From assembly GCF_004297875.1 (NCBI RefSeq), contig NZ_SCSK01000069.1, positions 1 through 64,000 on the forward strand: a DNA stretch of 64,000 nucleotides. Direction: 5' to 3'. The position numbers and the translations under genes are program-made. Within the stretch, counting starts at the first letter, position 1. Every line of letters begins with the position of its first letter. A model generated the notes under the pieces. The model made no database searches, was not told where the DNA came from, and saw nothing but the letters and a program-made list of their open reading frames with translations. The stretch is from Pandoraea sp. (lineage in GTDB: Bacteria; Pseudomonadota; Gammaproteobacteria; Burkholderiales; Burkholderiaceae). Shown in pieces: positions 28,110 to 37,609 of the stretch.

Positions 28110-29453
28110 ATGGACGCTAATTCCAATACCGGCTGGCGCGAGCGCAGCCTGCGGCACGTCTGGCACCCCTGCACGCAGATGAAGCAGCAGGCCGAACTGC
28201 CGCTGGTGCCGCTGAGCCGCGGCCAGGGCCCCTGGCTTTATGACATGGCCGGCCAGCGCTATCTCGACGCCATCAGTTCCTGGTGGGTCAATCTGTTCGG
28301 GCATGCCAATGCGCGCATCAACGCGGCACTCGTCGAGCAGCTCGCCACGCTCGAGCACGCCATGCTGGCCGGTTTCACGCACGCGCCGGTCATCGAGCTC
28401 TCCGAGCGCCTGGCGGCGCTCACCGGCGAGGCGCTCGGCCATTGCTTCTACGCCTCGGACGGCGCCTCGGCGGTCGAGATCGCGCTGAAGATGAGCTTTC
28501 ATTACTGGCGCAACCACGGCCAGACCGACAAGCGCGAATTCGTCTGCCTGCGCAACGGCTATCACGGCGAAACGCTCGGCGCGCTCGGCGTGACCGACGT
28601 GGCGATCTTTCGCGACGCCTATGACCCGCTGCTGCGCCACGCACACGTGGTCGCCTCGCCCGATGCGCGCGACGCGCGTGAGGGCGAAAGCGCGCGCGAG
28701 GTCGCGCAGCGCGCGGCCGACGAACTCGAGGCGCTGCTGCAGGCACGCCACGGGCAAATCGCCGCCCTGATCGTCGAGCCGCTGGTGCAGTGCGCCGCCG
28801 GCATGGCGATGTACGACACGCATTACCTGACGCTGGTACGCGCGCTGTGCGACCGCTACCAGGTACACCTGATCGCCGACGAGATCGCCGTCGGCTGCGG
28901 GCGCACCGGCACCTTTTTCGCCTGCGAGCAGGCGCAGCTGTGGCCTGACTTCCTGACGCTGTCCAAGGGCATCAGCGGGGGCTACCTGCCGCTGTCGCTG
29001 GTGATGACCACCGACCGCATATACGACGCGTTCTATCACGACGAGACGGTGCGCGGCTTCCTGCACTCGCATTCGTACACCGGCAATGCGCTGGCATGCC
29101 GGGCCGCACTGGCCACGCTCGACATCTTCCGCGACGACGACGTACTCAACGCCAACCGCGCCCGCGCGGCCCGGCTCACCGCCCTGCTCGCGCCGCTCGC
29201 GGCCCATCCGCGCGTGCGGCACTTCCGCCAGCGCGGCATGATCTGGGCCTTCGACGTCGCGCTCGACACGCTGGCCGAGGCCTCCGCCTTCGCGCGGCGC
29301 TGCCACGCAGCGGCGCTCGCGCGCGGCCTGCTGCTGCGCCCGATCGGCAACACCGTCTATCTGATGCCGCCGTATGTGCTCGACGACGACGCCCAGACCT
29401 GGCTGGCCACCCAAACACTGGCGGCATTGACCGACGCACTCGAGGCGCACTGA
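28110..29453 (+). CDS. bioA: Adenosylmethionine-8-amino-7-oxononanoate aminotransferase
   Basis: This is a 447-residue class III PLP aminotransferase that converts KAPA to DAPA in biotin synthesis with SAM as amino donor. The PLP lysine is K286 in LSKGISGGYLPL. HVWHPCTQMKQ near the N-terminus is the BioA signature. It begins a tight four-gene biotin operon (bioA-F-D-B). The preceding 272-base gap probably holds the operon promoter, but I could not find a BirA-type TTGTAAAC site in it. Confidence 0.95.
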   Translation: MDANSNTGWRERSLRHVWHPCTQMKQQAELPLVPLSRGQGPWLYDMAGQRYLDAISSWWVNLFGHANARINAALVEQLATLEHAMLAGFTHAPVIELSERLAALTGEALGHCFYASDGASAVEIALKMSFHYWRNHGQTDKREFVCLRNGYHGETLGALGVTDVAIFRDAYDPLLRHAHVVASPDARDAREGESAREVAQRAADELEALLQARHGQIAALIVEPLVQCAAGMAMYDTHYLTLVRALCDRYQVHLIADEIAVGCGRTGTFFACEQAQLWPDFLTLSKGISGGYLPLSLVMTTDRIYDAFYHDETVRGFLHSHSYTGNALACRAALATLDIFRDDDVLNANRARAARLTALLAPLAAHPRVRHFRQRGMIWAFDVALDTLAEASAFARRCHAAALARGLLLRPIGNTVYLMPPYVLDDDAQTWLATQTLAALTDALEAH

Positions 29454-29454
29454 C

Positions 29455-30636
29455 ATGCAATTACTGGACTCCCTCGAACAGGGCCTGCAGGCGCTCGACG
29501 CGCAACACCTGCGACGCCGCCGGCGCACCGCCGACACCCCGTGCGCGCCGCACGTGCAGGTCGACGGGCGCGCCATGCTGGCTTTCTGCAGCAACGACTA
29601 CCTGGGTCTGGCCGCCCATCCGGCCGTCACCGCCGCCTTCGCCGAGGGCGTGGCGCGCTACGGCGCCGGCAGCGGCGCATCGCACCTGATCAGCGGCCAT
29701 GCGCGCGCCCACGCGCAACTCGAGGAACGGCTCGCGGCCATCATGGCGCCCCACCTGGAGCAGGCCCGGGCGCTGTATTTCTGCACCGGCTACATGGCCA
29801 ACCTGGCGGTCTTGAGCGCCCTGGCGGGCAAGGGCGCGGCGATCTTCTCCGAAGCGCTCAACCATGCGTCGCTGATCGACGGCGCGCGACTGGCGCGCGC
29901 CGAGGTGCACGTGTACCCGCACGGCGACACCGGCGTGCTGGCCGAACAACTGGCCGCGTGCCGGGCCAGCACCAAGCTGATCGTCACCGACGGCGTATTC
30001 TCGATGGACGGCGACATCGCGCCGCTGCGCGAACTGCTGGCGCTGGCCGAACGGCACGGCGCCTGGCTGGTGGTCGACGATGCGCACGGCTTCGGCGTAC
30101 TGGGCGACCAGGGTCACGGCGTGCTGGAGCACTTCGGCCTGCGCTCGCCGCATCTGGTGCTGATGGGCACGCTCGGCAAGGCGGCCGGCGTGGGCGGCGC
30201 GTTCGTTGCCGCGCATGCGACGGTCATCGAATGGCTGGTCAACCGCGCGCGGCCCTACATCTTCACCACGGCCGCAGCGCCCGCCCAGGCCCACGCGCTG
30301 CTCACCAGCCTGGACATCATCGAAGGCGACGAAGGCCGCAGCCGACGCACGCACCTGCAGGCGCTGATCGCGCAACTGAAGGACGACCTGCGCCTGCGTG
30401 GCTGGCAGCACATGGCCTCGCCCACCGCGATCCAGCCGATCGTGCTGGGCGCCAACGAGCATGCGCTGCGCGCGGCCGCCGCGCTCGACGCCGCCGGCCT
30501 GTGGGTGCCGGCGATCCGCCCGCCCACCGTGCCGGCCGGCACGGCCCGCCTGCGCGTGACGCTGTCGGCCGCGCATACTGCCGACGACGTCGGGCGGCTC
30601 GTCCAGACGCTCAACCAGCTCAACGCGGAGATCTGA
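29455..30636 (+). CDS. bioF: 8-amino-7-oxononanoate synthase
   Basis: This is a 393-residue PLP enzyme that condenses pimeloyl-thioester with alanine to KAPA. The PLP lysine is K242 in LMGTLGKAAGVGGAF, with CSNDYLG and DDAHGFGVLG motifs typical of BioF. It starts one base after the bioA stop, indicating tight coupling. Confidence 0.95.
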   Translation: MQLLDSLEQGLQALDAQHLRRRRRTADTPCAPHVQVDGRAMLAFCSNDYLGLAAHPAVTAAFAEGVARYGAGSGASHLISGHARAHAQLEERLAAIMAPHLEQARALYFCTGYMANLAVLSALAGKGAAIFSEALNHASLIDGARLARAEVHVYPHGDTGVLAEQLAACRASTKLIVTDGVFSMDGDIAPLRELLALAERHGAWLVVDDAHGFGVLGDQGHGVLEHFGLRSPHLVLMGTLGKAAGVGGAFVAAHATVIEWLVNRARPYIFTTAAAPAQAHALLTSLDIIEGDEGRSRRTHLQALIAQLKDDLRLRGWQHMASPTAIQPIVLGANEHALRAAAALDAAGLWVPAIRPPTVPAGTARLRVTLSAAHTADDVGRLVQTLNQLNAEI

Positions 30637-30637
30637 A

Positions 30638-31333
30638 ATGGGCGCCAAACACGCCTTTTTTGTTACCGGCACCGACACCGAGATCGGCAAGACGCTGACC
30701 TCGGCGGCCCTGCTGCACGCATTCGCCCGGCGCGGCCTGTCGACTGTCGGCTATAAATCGCTGGCCGCCGGCGCGACACAGCGCGAGGGCCGCTGGGTCA
30801 ACGAAGACGTCGAACTGCTCAGCCAGGCCAGCAGCGTCGCGCTGCCGCCCGAGCGATACTGCCCCTACGTACTGCACGACGCCACCGCTCCGCACATCGC
30901 CGCGGCCGGCGAGGGCATCGCACTCGACCCGGCGGTGATCCGCGCCGGCTACGCGCAGCTCACGACCCTGGCCGATGCGGTCATCGTCGAAGGCGTAGGC
31001 GGCTTTCGCGTGCCGCTCACCGACACGCTCGACACCGCCGATCTGGCGATGCAACTCGGCCTGCCGGTCGTGCTGACGGTGGGTATCCGGCTGGGCTGCA
31101 TCAGCCATGCGCTGCTCACCGCCGAGGCCATTGCCGCGCGCGGCCTGCGCCTGGCCGGCTGGGTCGCCAATCAGGTCGATCCGGCCATGCGCCACGCGCA
31201 GGCCAACGTCGAGACGCTGGCCGTGCGGCTCGGCGCGCCGCTGCTTGGCAACATCCCCTATCTGCCCCACCCGGACCCCGCCACCGCGTCCGGCTACCTC
31301 GACATCGCTCCACTGCTGGCCGAACAACTTTGA
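30638..31333 (+). CDS. bioD: Dethiobiotin synthetase
   Basis: This is a 231-residue P-loop ATPase-fold enzyme that forms the ureido ring of dethiobiotin from DAPA, CO2 and ATP. The P-loop is GTDTEIGKT (residues 8-16), and VEGVGGFRVPL is the second BioD signature. It starts one base after the bioF stop. Its CO2 requirement is compatible with the nearby carbonic anhydrase. Confidence 0.94.
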   Translation: MGAKHAFFVTGTDTEIGKTLTSAALLHAFARRGLSTVGYKSLAAGATQREGRWVNEDVELLSQASSVALPPERYCPYVLHDATAPHIAAAGEGIALDPAVIRAGYAQLTTLADAVIVEGVGGFRVPLTDTLDTADLAMQLGLPVVLTVGIRLGCISHALLTAEAIAARGLRLAGWVANQVDPAMRHAQANVETLAVRLGAPLLGNIPYLPHPDPATASGYLDIAPLLAEQL

Positions 31334-31347
31334 ACCAAGGAACTCCC

Positions 31348-32409
31348 ATGCAAACTCACGCCCACACCGCCGCCGCCCACCAGGACGACCTGCGCAAAAA
31401 CGCCACAGCATGGCGCACCGCCGACGTGCTGGCGCTGTTCGAACTGCCGTTCGCCGATCTGATTTATCGCGCCCAGCAGGTGCATCGCGAGCATTTCGAC
31501 GCCAACGCCGTGCAGCTCTCGACGCTGCTGTCGATCAAGACCGGCGGCTGCCCGGAAGACTGCGCCTACTGCCCGCAATCGGCACGCTACGACACCGGCG
31601 TCGAAGCCGACAAGCTGATGCCGCTCGACGAAGTGCTGGCCGCGGCGCAACGCGCCAAGGACAACGGCGCGACGCGCTTTTGCATGGGCGCGGCCTGGCG
31701 CTCGCCCAAGCCGCATCACCTCGAGGCGGTGCAGGACATGGTGCGCGGAGTCAAGGCGATGGGGCTGGAGACCTGCGTCACGCTCGGCATGCTCAAGGAA
31801 GGCCAGGCCGAAGAACTCAAGAATGCCGGCCTCGACTACTACAACCATAACCTCGATACCGCGCCGGAGTTCTACGGCCAGATCATCACCACCCGCACCT
31901 ACCAGGACCGGCTCGATACCCTCGAGCGCGTGCGCGAGGCCGGCCTCAAGGTGTGCTGCGGCGGCATCGTCGGGCTGGGCGAATCGCGCCGCGAGCGGGC
32001 CGGGCTGATCGTACAGCTGGCCAACATGGACCCGTACCCGGAATCGGTGCCCATCAACAACCTGGTGCAGGTCGAAGGCACGCCGCTAGCCGGCAGCGAA
32101 GCGGTCGATCCGTTCGAGTTCGTGCGCACCATCGCGGTGGCGCGCATCACCATGCCGCGCGCCATGGTGCGCCTGTCGGCCGGGCGCGAGACCATGGACG
32201 ACGCGCTGCAGGCGCTGTGCTTCCTGGCCGGCGCCAACTCGATGTTCTACGGCGACCAGTTGCTGACCACCGGCAACCCGCAGGCCGAGGCCGACCGCCA
32301 GCTGCTGGCGCGCCTGGGCATGCACGCCAGCACCGAGGCGCAATTGAGCGAGCGGCTCGGCGAAGCGGGTTCGTCCGACGGGTGCGGCGCGGCCTGCGCA
32401 TCCCACTGA
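31348..32409 (+). CDS. bioB: Biotin synthase
   Basis: This is a 353-residue radical SAM enzyme that inserts sulfur into dethiobiotin. The [4Fe-4S] cysteines are C68, C72 and C75 in CPEDCAYCPQS. The arginine and cysteines for the [2Fe-2S] cluster lie in the later barrel (CVTLGML, VCCGGIVG). The ATG at 31348 follows AAGGAA and replaces the TTG at 31330. It is the last gene of the biotin operon and is followed after 40 bases by liuD. Confidence 0.95.
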   Translation: MQTHAHTAAAHQDDLRKNATAWRTADVLALFELPFADLIYRAQQVHREHFDANAVQLSTLLSIKTGGCPEDCAYCPQSARYDTGVEADKLMPLDEVLAAAQRAKDNGATRFCMGAAWRSPKPHHLEAVQDMVRGVKAMGLETCVTLGMLKEGQAEELKNAGLDYYNHNLDTAPEFYGQIITTRTYQDRLDTLERVREAGLKVCCGGIVGLGESRRERAGLIVQLANMDPYPESVPINNLVQVEGTPLAGSEAVDPFEFVRTIAVARITMPRAMVRLSAGRETMDDALQALCFLAGANSMFYGDQLLTTGNPQAEADRQLLARLGMHASTEAQLSERLGEAGSSDGCGAACASH

Positions 32410-32449
32410 GCCCGAGATACCCCCTGCGTTGAAAACGACTGGAGACGAC

Positions 32450-34480
32450 ATGTTCGACAAGATCCTGATTGCCAACCGCGGCGAAATCGCCTGCCGCGTC
32501 GCGGCAACCTGCCGCCGCCTCGGCATCAAGACCGTGGCGGTCTATTCCGACGCCGACGCGCAGGCCAAGCACGTCGCGGTTTGCGACGAGGCCGTGCATA
32601 TCGGCGGCGCGGCCGCGCGCGACAGCTATTTGCGCATCGATGCGGTAATCGACGCGGCGCGGCGCACTGGCGCGCAAGCGATTCACCCGGGCTACGGATT
32701 TCTGTCGGAAAACGAAGCGTTCGCCGCCGCATGCGCGAGCGCCGGACTGGTCTTCATCGGCCCGCCGGTCGAGGCGATCCGGGCAATGGGCAGCAAAAGC
32801 GCCGCCAAGAGCCTGATGGAGCACGCCAACGTGCCGCTGGTGCCGGGCTATCACGGCGCCGAGCAGGCGCCCGAATTCCTGCAGGCACAGGCCGACGAGA
32901 TCGGCTATCCGGTCCTGCTCAAGGCCAGCGCCGGCGGTGGCGGCAAGGGCATGCGGGTGGTCGAGAGCGCCGCCGACTTCAAGGCCGCGCTCGCCTCGTG
33001 CCAGCGCGAGGCGCAAAGCAGCTTCGGCGACGACCGCGTGCTGCTGGAAAAATACCTGACCCGGCCGCGCCACATCGAAATCCAGGTATTCGCCGACACG
33101 CACGGCAACTGCCTGTACCTGTTCGAGCGCGATTGCTCGGTGCAGCGCCGGCACCAGAAGGTGCTCGAGGAAGCGCCGGCCCCGGGCATGACCGAACAGC
33201 GCCGCCGCGCCATGGGCGAAGCGGCGGTGGCCGCCGCGCAGGCGGTCGGCTACGTCGGCGCCGGCACGGTCGAATTCATCGCCAACCAGGACGGCTCGTT
33301 CTATTTCATGGAAATGAACACGCGCCTGCAGGTCGAGCATCCGGTGACCGAAATGATCACTGGCCTGGATCTGGTCGAATGGCAATTGCGCGTGGCCGCC
33401 GGCGCACCGCTGCCGCTGCGCCAGGAAGAGCTGCGCCTGCACGGGCACGCGCTGGAGGCGCGCGTCTACGCGGAAAACCCCGACAACAACTTCCTGCCCT
33501 CGACCGGCACGCTCAAATACCTGCGCACGCCCGCGGCAGTCGCTTTCGAGCGCGGCGCGCAGGGCAGCGACCCGGCGCCGGTGCGGATCGACGCCGGCGT
33601 GCGCGAGGGCGATACGATCTCGCCGTTCTACGACCCGATGATCGCCAAGCTGATCGTCTGGGGGCGCGACCGCGCCGAAGCGCTGGCGCGCATGCGCCAG
33701 GCGCTGGCCGAGTATCGGGTGGCCGGGGTGGCCACCAACATCGCCTTTCTCGACCGGCTGGTGGCCAGCGAGCCGTTCGCCACCGCCGATCTGGACACCG
33801 GTCTGATCGAGCGGCATCACGATACGCTGTTTCCGGCCGCCGAGCCGGTGCCGGCCGCCGCGCTCGCGCTGGCTACCGCGGCCCTGCTCGAGCGCGAGCA
33901 GATCCGCCAGCGCAAACAGTATCTGGACAGCACCGATCCCCACTCGCCGTGGCATCAGCACAACGGCTGGCGCCTGAATGGCCATTACGAACGGACCCTG
34001 CAATTCGACCAGGACGACACGCGGCACGACGTGATGCTCGCCTATCTGGGCGACCACAGCACGCTGGCGGTGGCTGGCCACACGCTACCCTTCGCGTACC
34101 GCCATGAGCAGGGCGCCCTGCAGCTGACGCTGGGCGACACGCGCACGCAGGGCCACGTGCATATCGACGGCGCGACCTACCACGTGTTTTACGAGGGCCG
34201 TCACTGGACGCTGCAATGGCATGACCCGCTGGCCCAGCAGGCGGGCCACGAAGGCGGCGAGGGCAAGCTCACCGCGCCGATGCCCGGCAAGGTCATCGCG
34301 GTGCTCGCCGAGAAAGGCGGCAAGGTCACCAAGGGCATGCCGCTGATCGTGATGGAAGCCATGAAGATGGAGCACACCATCAGCGCCCCGGCCGACGGCG
34401 AAATCGACGAAGTGCTGTACGGCGTCGGCGAGCAGGTGCAGGAGGGCGCGCAACTGCTGTCGCTCAAGGCGGCCGAGTAG
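32450..34480 (+). CDS. liuD: Methylcrotonyl-CoA carboxylase, biotin-carrying (alpha) subunit
   Basis: The product is 676 residues: biotin carboxylase domain (1 to about 450, opening MFDKILIANRGEIACRV, with the ATP-grasp loop KASAGGGGKGMRVV), a central MCC-type linker domain, and a C-terminal biotinyl domain. The biotinylated lysine is K639 in EAMKMEH. It carboxylates biotin with bicarbonate and ATP and works with LiuB. It is separated from liuB/liuC by the whole biotin operon, 40 bases after bioB, so it may be transcribed with it. Confidence 0.93.
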   Translation: MFDKILIANRGEIACRVAATCRRLGIKTVAVYSDADAQAKHVAVCDEAVHIGGAAARDSYLRIDAVIDAARRTGAQAIHPGYGFLSENEAFAAACASAGLVFIGPPVEAIRAMGSKSAAKSLMEHANVPLVPGYHGAEQAPEFLQAQADEIGYPVLLKASAGGGGKGMRVVESAADFKAALASCQREAQSSFGDDRVLLEKYLTRPRHIEIQVFADTHGNCLYLFERDCSVQRRHQKVLEEAPAPGMTEQRRRAMGEAAVAAAQAVGYVGAGTVEFIANQDGSFYFMEMNTRLQVEHPVTEMITGLDLVEWQLRVAAGAPLPLRQEELRLHGHALEARVYAENPDNNFLPSTGTLKYLRTPAAVAFERGAQGSDPAPVRIDAGVREGDTISPFYDPMIAKLIVWGRDRAEALARMRQALAEYRVAGVATNIAFLDRLVASEPFATADLDTGLIERHHDTLFPAAEPVPAAALALATAALLEREQIRQRKQYLDSTDPHSPWHQHNGWRLNGHYERTLQFDQDDTRHDVMLAYLGDHSTLAVAGHTLPFAYRHEQGALQLTLGDTRTQGHVHIDGATYHVFYEGRHWTLQWHDPLAQQAGHEGGEGKLTAPMPGKVIAVLAEKGGKVTKGMPLIVMEAMKMEHTISAPADGEIDEVLYGVGEQVQEGAQLLSLKAAE

Positions 34481-34614
34481 CTCGCACATCTGGACGGGCC
34501 GCCCCGGAAAATGCAGATCCCTCCTGGGCGGCACCTAAGACATTTTAGAAAAATTTTCAGACACCTCTCGGGGTCGAGCCAGCCCGGCCCCGAGCGCAAT
34601 CCGTGGTTGCGGAC

Positions 34615-34992
34615 TCAGCGCCTGGATCTGAAGCGCGTGGCCAGCACCTTCACCAGGCTGGCGACCAGCGCCTGATCCTCCGGATTCATTTTGCCCACCG
34701 CGCGCGAGATCGCCACCATCGGGTCATTGGGATTGCCGTATGGCGTCAGCACCTGCTCGACCCTCAGGCTGCTGTTGTGCTCGAAGTTGAGTAATTCGGC
34801 GGGTGCGACGTTCAGCGTATCGGCCAGCACGCAGATATTGACCAGCGCGACGTTGCGCAGGCCGCGCTCGATGCCGCCCACGTAGGAGCGCGCCAGTCCG
34901 CTTTCAAGGGCCAGTTTTTCCTGCGACCAGCCGCGTGCCTTGCGGAACATCGCCAAGCGTTGACCAAACAATTTGAGAGGATCTTGATCCAT
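34615..34992 (-). CDS. XRE family transcriptional regulator
   Basis: This is a 125-residue protein from the ATG at 34992; a GTG at 35019 would add nine residues. The helix-turn-helix of the Cro/C1 type spans about residues 10-65 (KARGWSQEKLALESGLARSYVGGIERG). The C-terminal tail is short and helical without a recognised ligand domain. The target genes are unknown. It is divergent from the flavoprotein gene at 35346. Confidence 0.82.
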   Translation of the reverse strand: MDQDPLKLFGQRLAMFRKARGWSQEKLALESGLARSYVGGIERGLRNVALVNICVLADTLNVAPAELLNFEHNSSLRVEQVLTPYGNPNDPMVAISRAVGKMNPEDQALVASLVKVLATRFRSRR

Positions 34993-35345
34993 AAGCCGTT
35001 GTGCGACGAGAGGCTCCACAGGCTAAGAATTTGCTCAACACAACACGACGCCTTTTATTAAGACACACTATAAGTAACAAATTGTCGCGTCATTAATTTG
35101 TGCGCGTAAAGCCCCAAAAACCCCGAGAAGGCCGGTAAACTCGTGCCGGCACCGTCAACGGCTATTCAATAGTTATCTATAATAGGCCGCACCATCGGCA
35201 ACAACCCGGTTGCCGCGTGGCCGATGCCGCCCCGCCGCCTGCCCAGACACCCCGACCGGCGTCGGCGACCGGCCGTCGTTGTGCTCCGCTTCCCCCCGCG
35301 GCCCGCATGGCTGTCCCAATGACCATCGCGCAGGGAAACCCCATC
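34993..35345. other. Intergenic region between the XRE and PPOX-fold genes
   Basis: About 350 bases hold no convincing gene. 35036-35110 is distinctly AT-rich compared with its surroundings. A TATAAT at 35178-35183 could be a -10 element for the flavoprotein gene, but its -35 is weak. It is a likely binding region for the divergent XRE protein; no palindrome stands out. Confidence 0.4.
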
Positions 35346-35903
35346 ATGTTCACTCCGCTGTCCTCCTTTTGCCACAACCCGCTGTTCGCCCTGAACTGCG
35401 CCGCCGATCTCGCCCAGCATTTCGACGCCCCCGGCGAGTCCGAACCGGCCGGGAATATCGACACCATCGACGCGCCCTGCCGGCAATGGATCGAGGCCGC
35501 GCCATTCGCGCTACTGGCCACGGCCGGCCCGGCCGGCCTCGACTGCTCGCCGCGCGGCGGGCCGCCCGGCTTCGTGCAGGTGCTCGACAGCCAAACCCTG
35601 CTCATGCCGGTTCGCCCCGGCAACAATCGCATCGACAGCATGCATAACCTGCTGGCCGATCCGCGCATGGCGTTGCTGTTCATGATCCCCGGCATCGCGC
35701 AGACCCTGCGCGTGAGCGGCAACGCGACCCTCTCGATCGATCCGGTCCTGCTCGGCACCTGCATGGCCGACGGCCAAGCGCCCAAGGTGGTGCTGGTGGT
35801 ACAGGTCCAGCGAATCCTCTTTCAATGCACCGGGGCCGTGCGGCGGGCCGGTTTGTGGGGTTCGGATCGGCTTGCCGCGCCGGGCACGCTGCCGAGCGAC
35901 TAG
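35346..35903 (+). CDS. Pyridoxamine-5'-phosphate-oxidase-fold flavoprotein
   Basis: This is a 185-residue protein with the split-barrel FMN-binding fold (FALLATAGPAGLDCSPRGGPPGFV, then RPGNNRIDSMHNLLADPRMALLF). These segments match the FMN-dependent MSMEG_1061-like PPOX family. The reaction is unknown; members may reduce F420 or FMN substrates or act on small peroxides. AGGGAAA before 35346 supports this ATG over those at 35307 and 35319. Confidence 0.75.
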   Translation: MFTPLSSFCHNPLFALNCAADLAQHFDAPGESEPAGNIDTIDAPCRQWIEAAPFALLATAGPAGLDCSPRGGPPGFVQVLDSQTLLMPVRPGNNRIDSMHNLLADPRMALLFMIPGIAQTLRVSGNATLSIDPVLLGTCMADGQAPKVVLVVQVQRILFQCTGAVRRAGLWGSDRLAAPGTLPSD

Positions 35904-35972
35904 CAGCCGCTTGCGGCCGCATCGGCTATGCTTCGGGTCTGACCGACACCTTGCAGGATGCGCCGCCCCCTC

Positions 35973-36527
35973 ATGGCACTCAAAGCCACCATCTACAAAG
36001 CCGATGTGCAAATCGCCGACCTCGATCGGCAGTATTACCAGGATCACGCGCTGACCATCGCCCGCCATCCGTCGGAGACCGACGAGCGGATGATGGTGCG
36101 CCTGCTGGCCTTTTTGCTGCACGCGCACGAGCACCTGAGCTTTGGCAAGGGCTTGAGCACCGCCGACGAGCCCGACCTCTGGCAACACGACCTGACCGGC
36201 GCGATCGCCTGCTGGATCGACGTCGGCCTGCCCGACGAGCGGCGCCTGAGCAAGGCGTGCGGGCGCGCCGAGCGCGTTTATGTCTATGCCTACGGCGGGC
36301 GCGCCGCCTCGGTCTGGTGGGAGCAGAACGCCGGCAAGCTGGCGCGCGCCGAACGGCTGACCGTCAGGCTGCTGAGCGACGACGACCTGGCCACGCTGGG
36401 CCGGCTGGCGCAGCGCAACATGCGCCTGCAATGCACCATCCAGGACGGCAGCGTGTGGCTCTCCGACGGCCAGCACAGCGTGCCGGTCACGCCCGAGACG
36501 CTGCTCGCGCCGCGCGCCGATCATTAG
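35973..36527 (+). CDS. YaeQ family protein
   Basis: This is a 184-residue protein beginning MALKATIYKADVQIADLDR, the conserved start of YaeQ. The fold is a variant PD-(D/E)XK nuclease, but no nuclease activity is established for the family. The ATG at 35973 is chosen over the one 15 bases earlier because it matches the family start. Confidence 0.85.
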   Translation: MALKATIYKADVQIADLDRQYYQDHALTIARHPSETDERMMVRLLAFLLHAHEHLSFGKGLSTADEPDLWQHDLTGAIACWIDVGLPDERRLSKACGRAERVYVYAYGGRAASVWWEQNAGKLARAERLTVRLLSDDDLATLGRLAQRNMRLQCTIQDGSVWLSDGQHSVPVTPETLLAPRADH

Positions 36528-36557
36528 CGTCCCGCGTCCGGCCGGCCTTTGTTACAC

Positions 36558-36574
36558 TTGACGTATACGTCATA
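36558..36574. promoter_or_regulatory. Palindrome upstream of the ghrA-like/liuE genes, possible LiuR site
   Basis: TGACGTATACGTCA at 36559-36572 is a perfect 14-base palindrome within TTGACGTATACGTCATA. Its left half resembles the LiuR-type sites at 17564 and 56992. It lies 34 bases before the reductase start and about 1 kb before liuE, so LiuR control is plausible, but another regulator is possible. Confidence 0.45.
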
Positions 36575-36607
36575 TATGCCGCCCGCTTAGGCCATCCCCG
36601 CTTCGTT

Positions 36608-37549
36608 ATGGATATCCTGATTTACAGCCCCGAAGAGCAGCGCCAGCGCTGGGTCGCCGGCTTTGCCGCCGCGCTGCCCGAGGCACGCGTGCGGGCCTGG
36701 GCGCCGGGCGAGCGCGGGCATGCCGACTACCTGATACTGTGGCGGCCGACCGCCGACGTGCTGCGCCATCGCCGGGGACTCAAGGCAGTCTTCAATCTGG
36801 GCGCCGGGGTCGACGCCGTGCTGGCGCTGCTGGCGCAGGAGCCCGGCCTGCTGCCGCCGGAGGTGCCGCTGGTGCGGCTCGACGACGCCGGCATGGGCGC
36901 GCAAATGGTCGAGTACGTCACGCATGCGACGCTGCGCTATTTCCGCCGCTTCGACGCCTATGACAGACAACAGGCCCAGGGCGTCTGGCAGCCGCTCGCG
37001 CCTTACCCGCGCGAACAGTTCGCCATCGGCCTGCTCGGGCTGGGCACGCTGGGCGCACAGGTGGCCACGGCGCTCGCCCGCTTCGGTTTTCCGGTGCGCG
37101 GCTGGAGCCGCACGGCCAAGACCCTGCCCGGCGTGACCTGCTTTGCCGGCGCCGCCGGACTTGGCGATTTTCTTGCCGGCACGCGCGTGCTGGTCAATCT
37201 GCTGCCGCTCACCGCCGCTACCGCCGGGCTGCTCGATCGCCGCGTGTTCGACCGGCTGGCCCAGGGCGCGTACCTGATCAACGTGGCGCGCGGCGAGCAC
37301 CTGGCAGAAGACGACCTGCTGGCGGCGCTGCGCAGCGGGCAACTGGCCGGCGCGACGCTCGACGTGTGCCGCACCGAACCGCTGTCCGCCGGGCATCCGT
37401 TCTGGCATACGCCGGGATTGACGCTGACGCCGCACATCTCGGCACTGACGTTGCATGAAGAGACGATCGAACAGATTTCGCGCAACATCCGCGCCATGGA
37501 GCGCGGCGAGCCGCTCGCCGGCGTGGTCGACCGGCAACGCGGCTATTAG
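36608..37549 (+). CDS. ghrA: Glyoxylate/hydroxypyruvate reductase A-like D-2-hydroxyacid dehydrogenase
   Basis: This is a 313-residue protein. The NAD(P)-binding motif is GLGTLGAQVATALARFG, followed by the Arg and Glu catalytic blocks (NVARGEHL; LDVCRTEPL) and the catalytic His in TPHISALT. This combination and length match GhrA-type reductases that act on glyoxylate or hydroxypyruvate with NADPH. It could drain glyoxylate from the shunt that AceK favours. It lies 60 bases upstream of liuE and behind a LiuR-like palindrome. Confidence 0.85.
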   Translation: MDILIYSPEEQRQRWVAGFAAALPEARVRAWAPGERGHADYLILWRPTADVLRHRRGLKAVFNLGAGVDAVLALLAQEPGLLPPEVPLVRLDDAGMGAQMVEYVTHATLRYFRRFDAYDRQQAQGVWQPLAPYPREQFAIGLLGLGTLGAQVATALARFGFPVRGWSRTAKTLPGVTCFAGAAGLGDFLAGTRVLVNLLPLTAATAGLLDRRVFDRLAQGAYLINVARGEHLAEDDLLAALRSGQLAGATLDVCRTEPLSAGHPFWHTPGLTLTPHISALTLHEETIEQISRNIRAMERGEPLAGVVDRQRGY

Positions 37550-37609
37550 AGGCCATGCATGACAGACATTGCGCCCGGCGTCCGCCGGCGCGCCGAACAG
37601 GAGGCAAAT

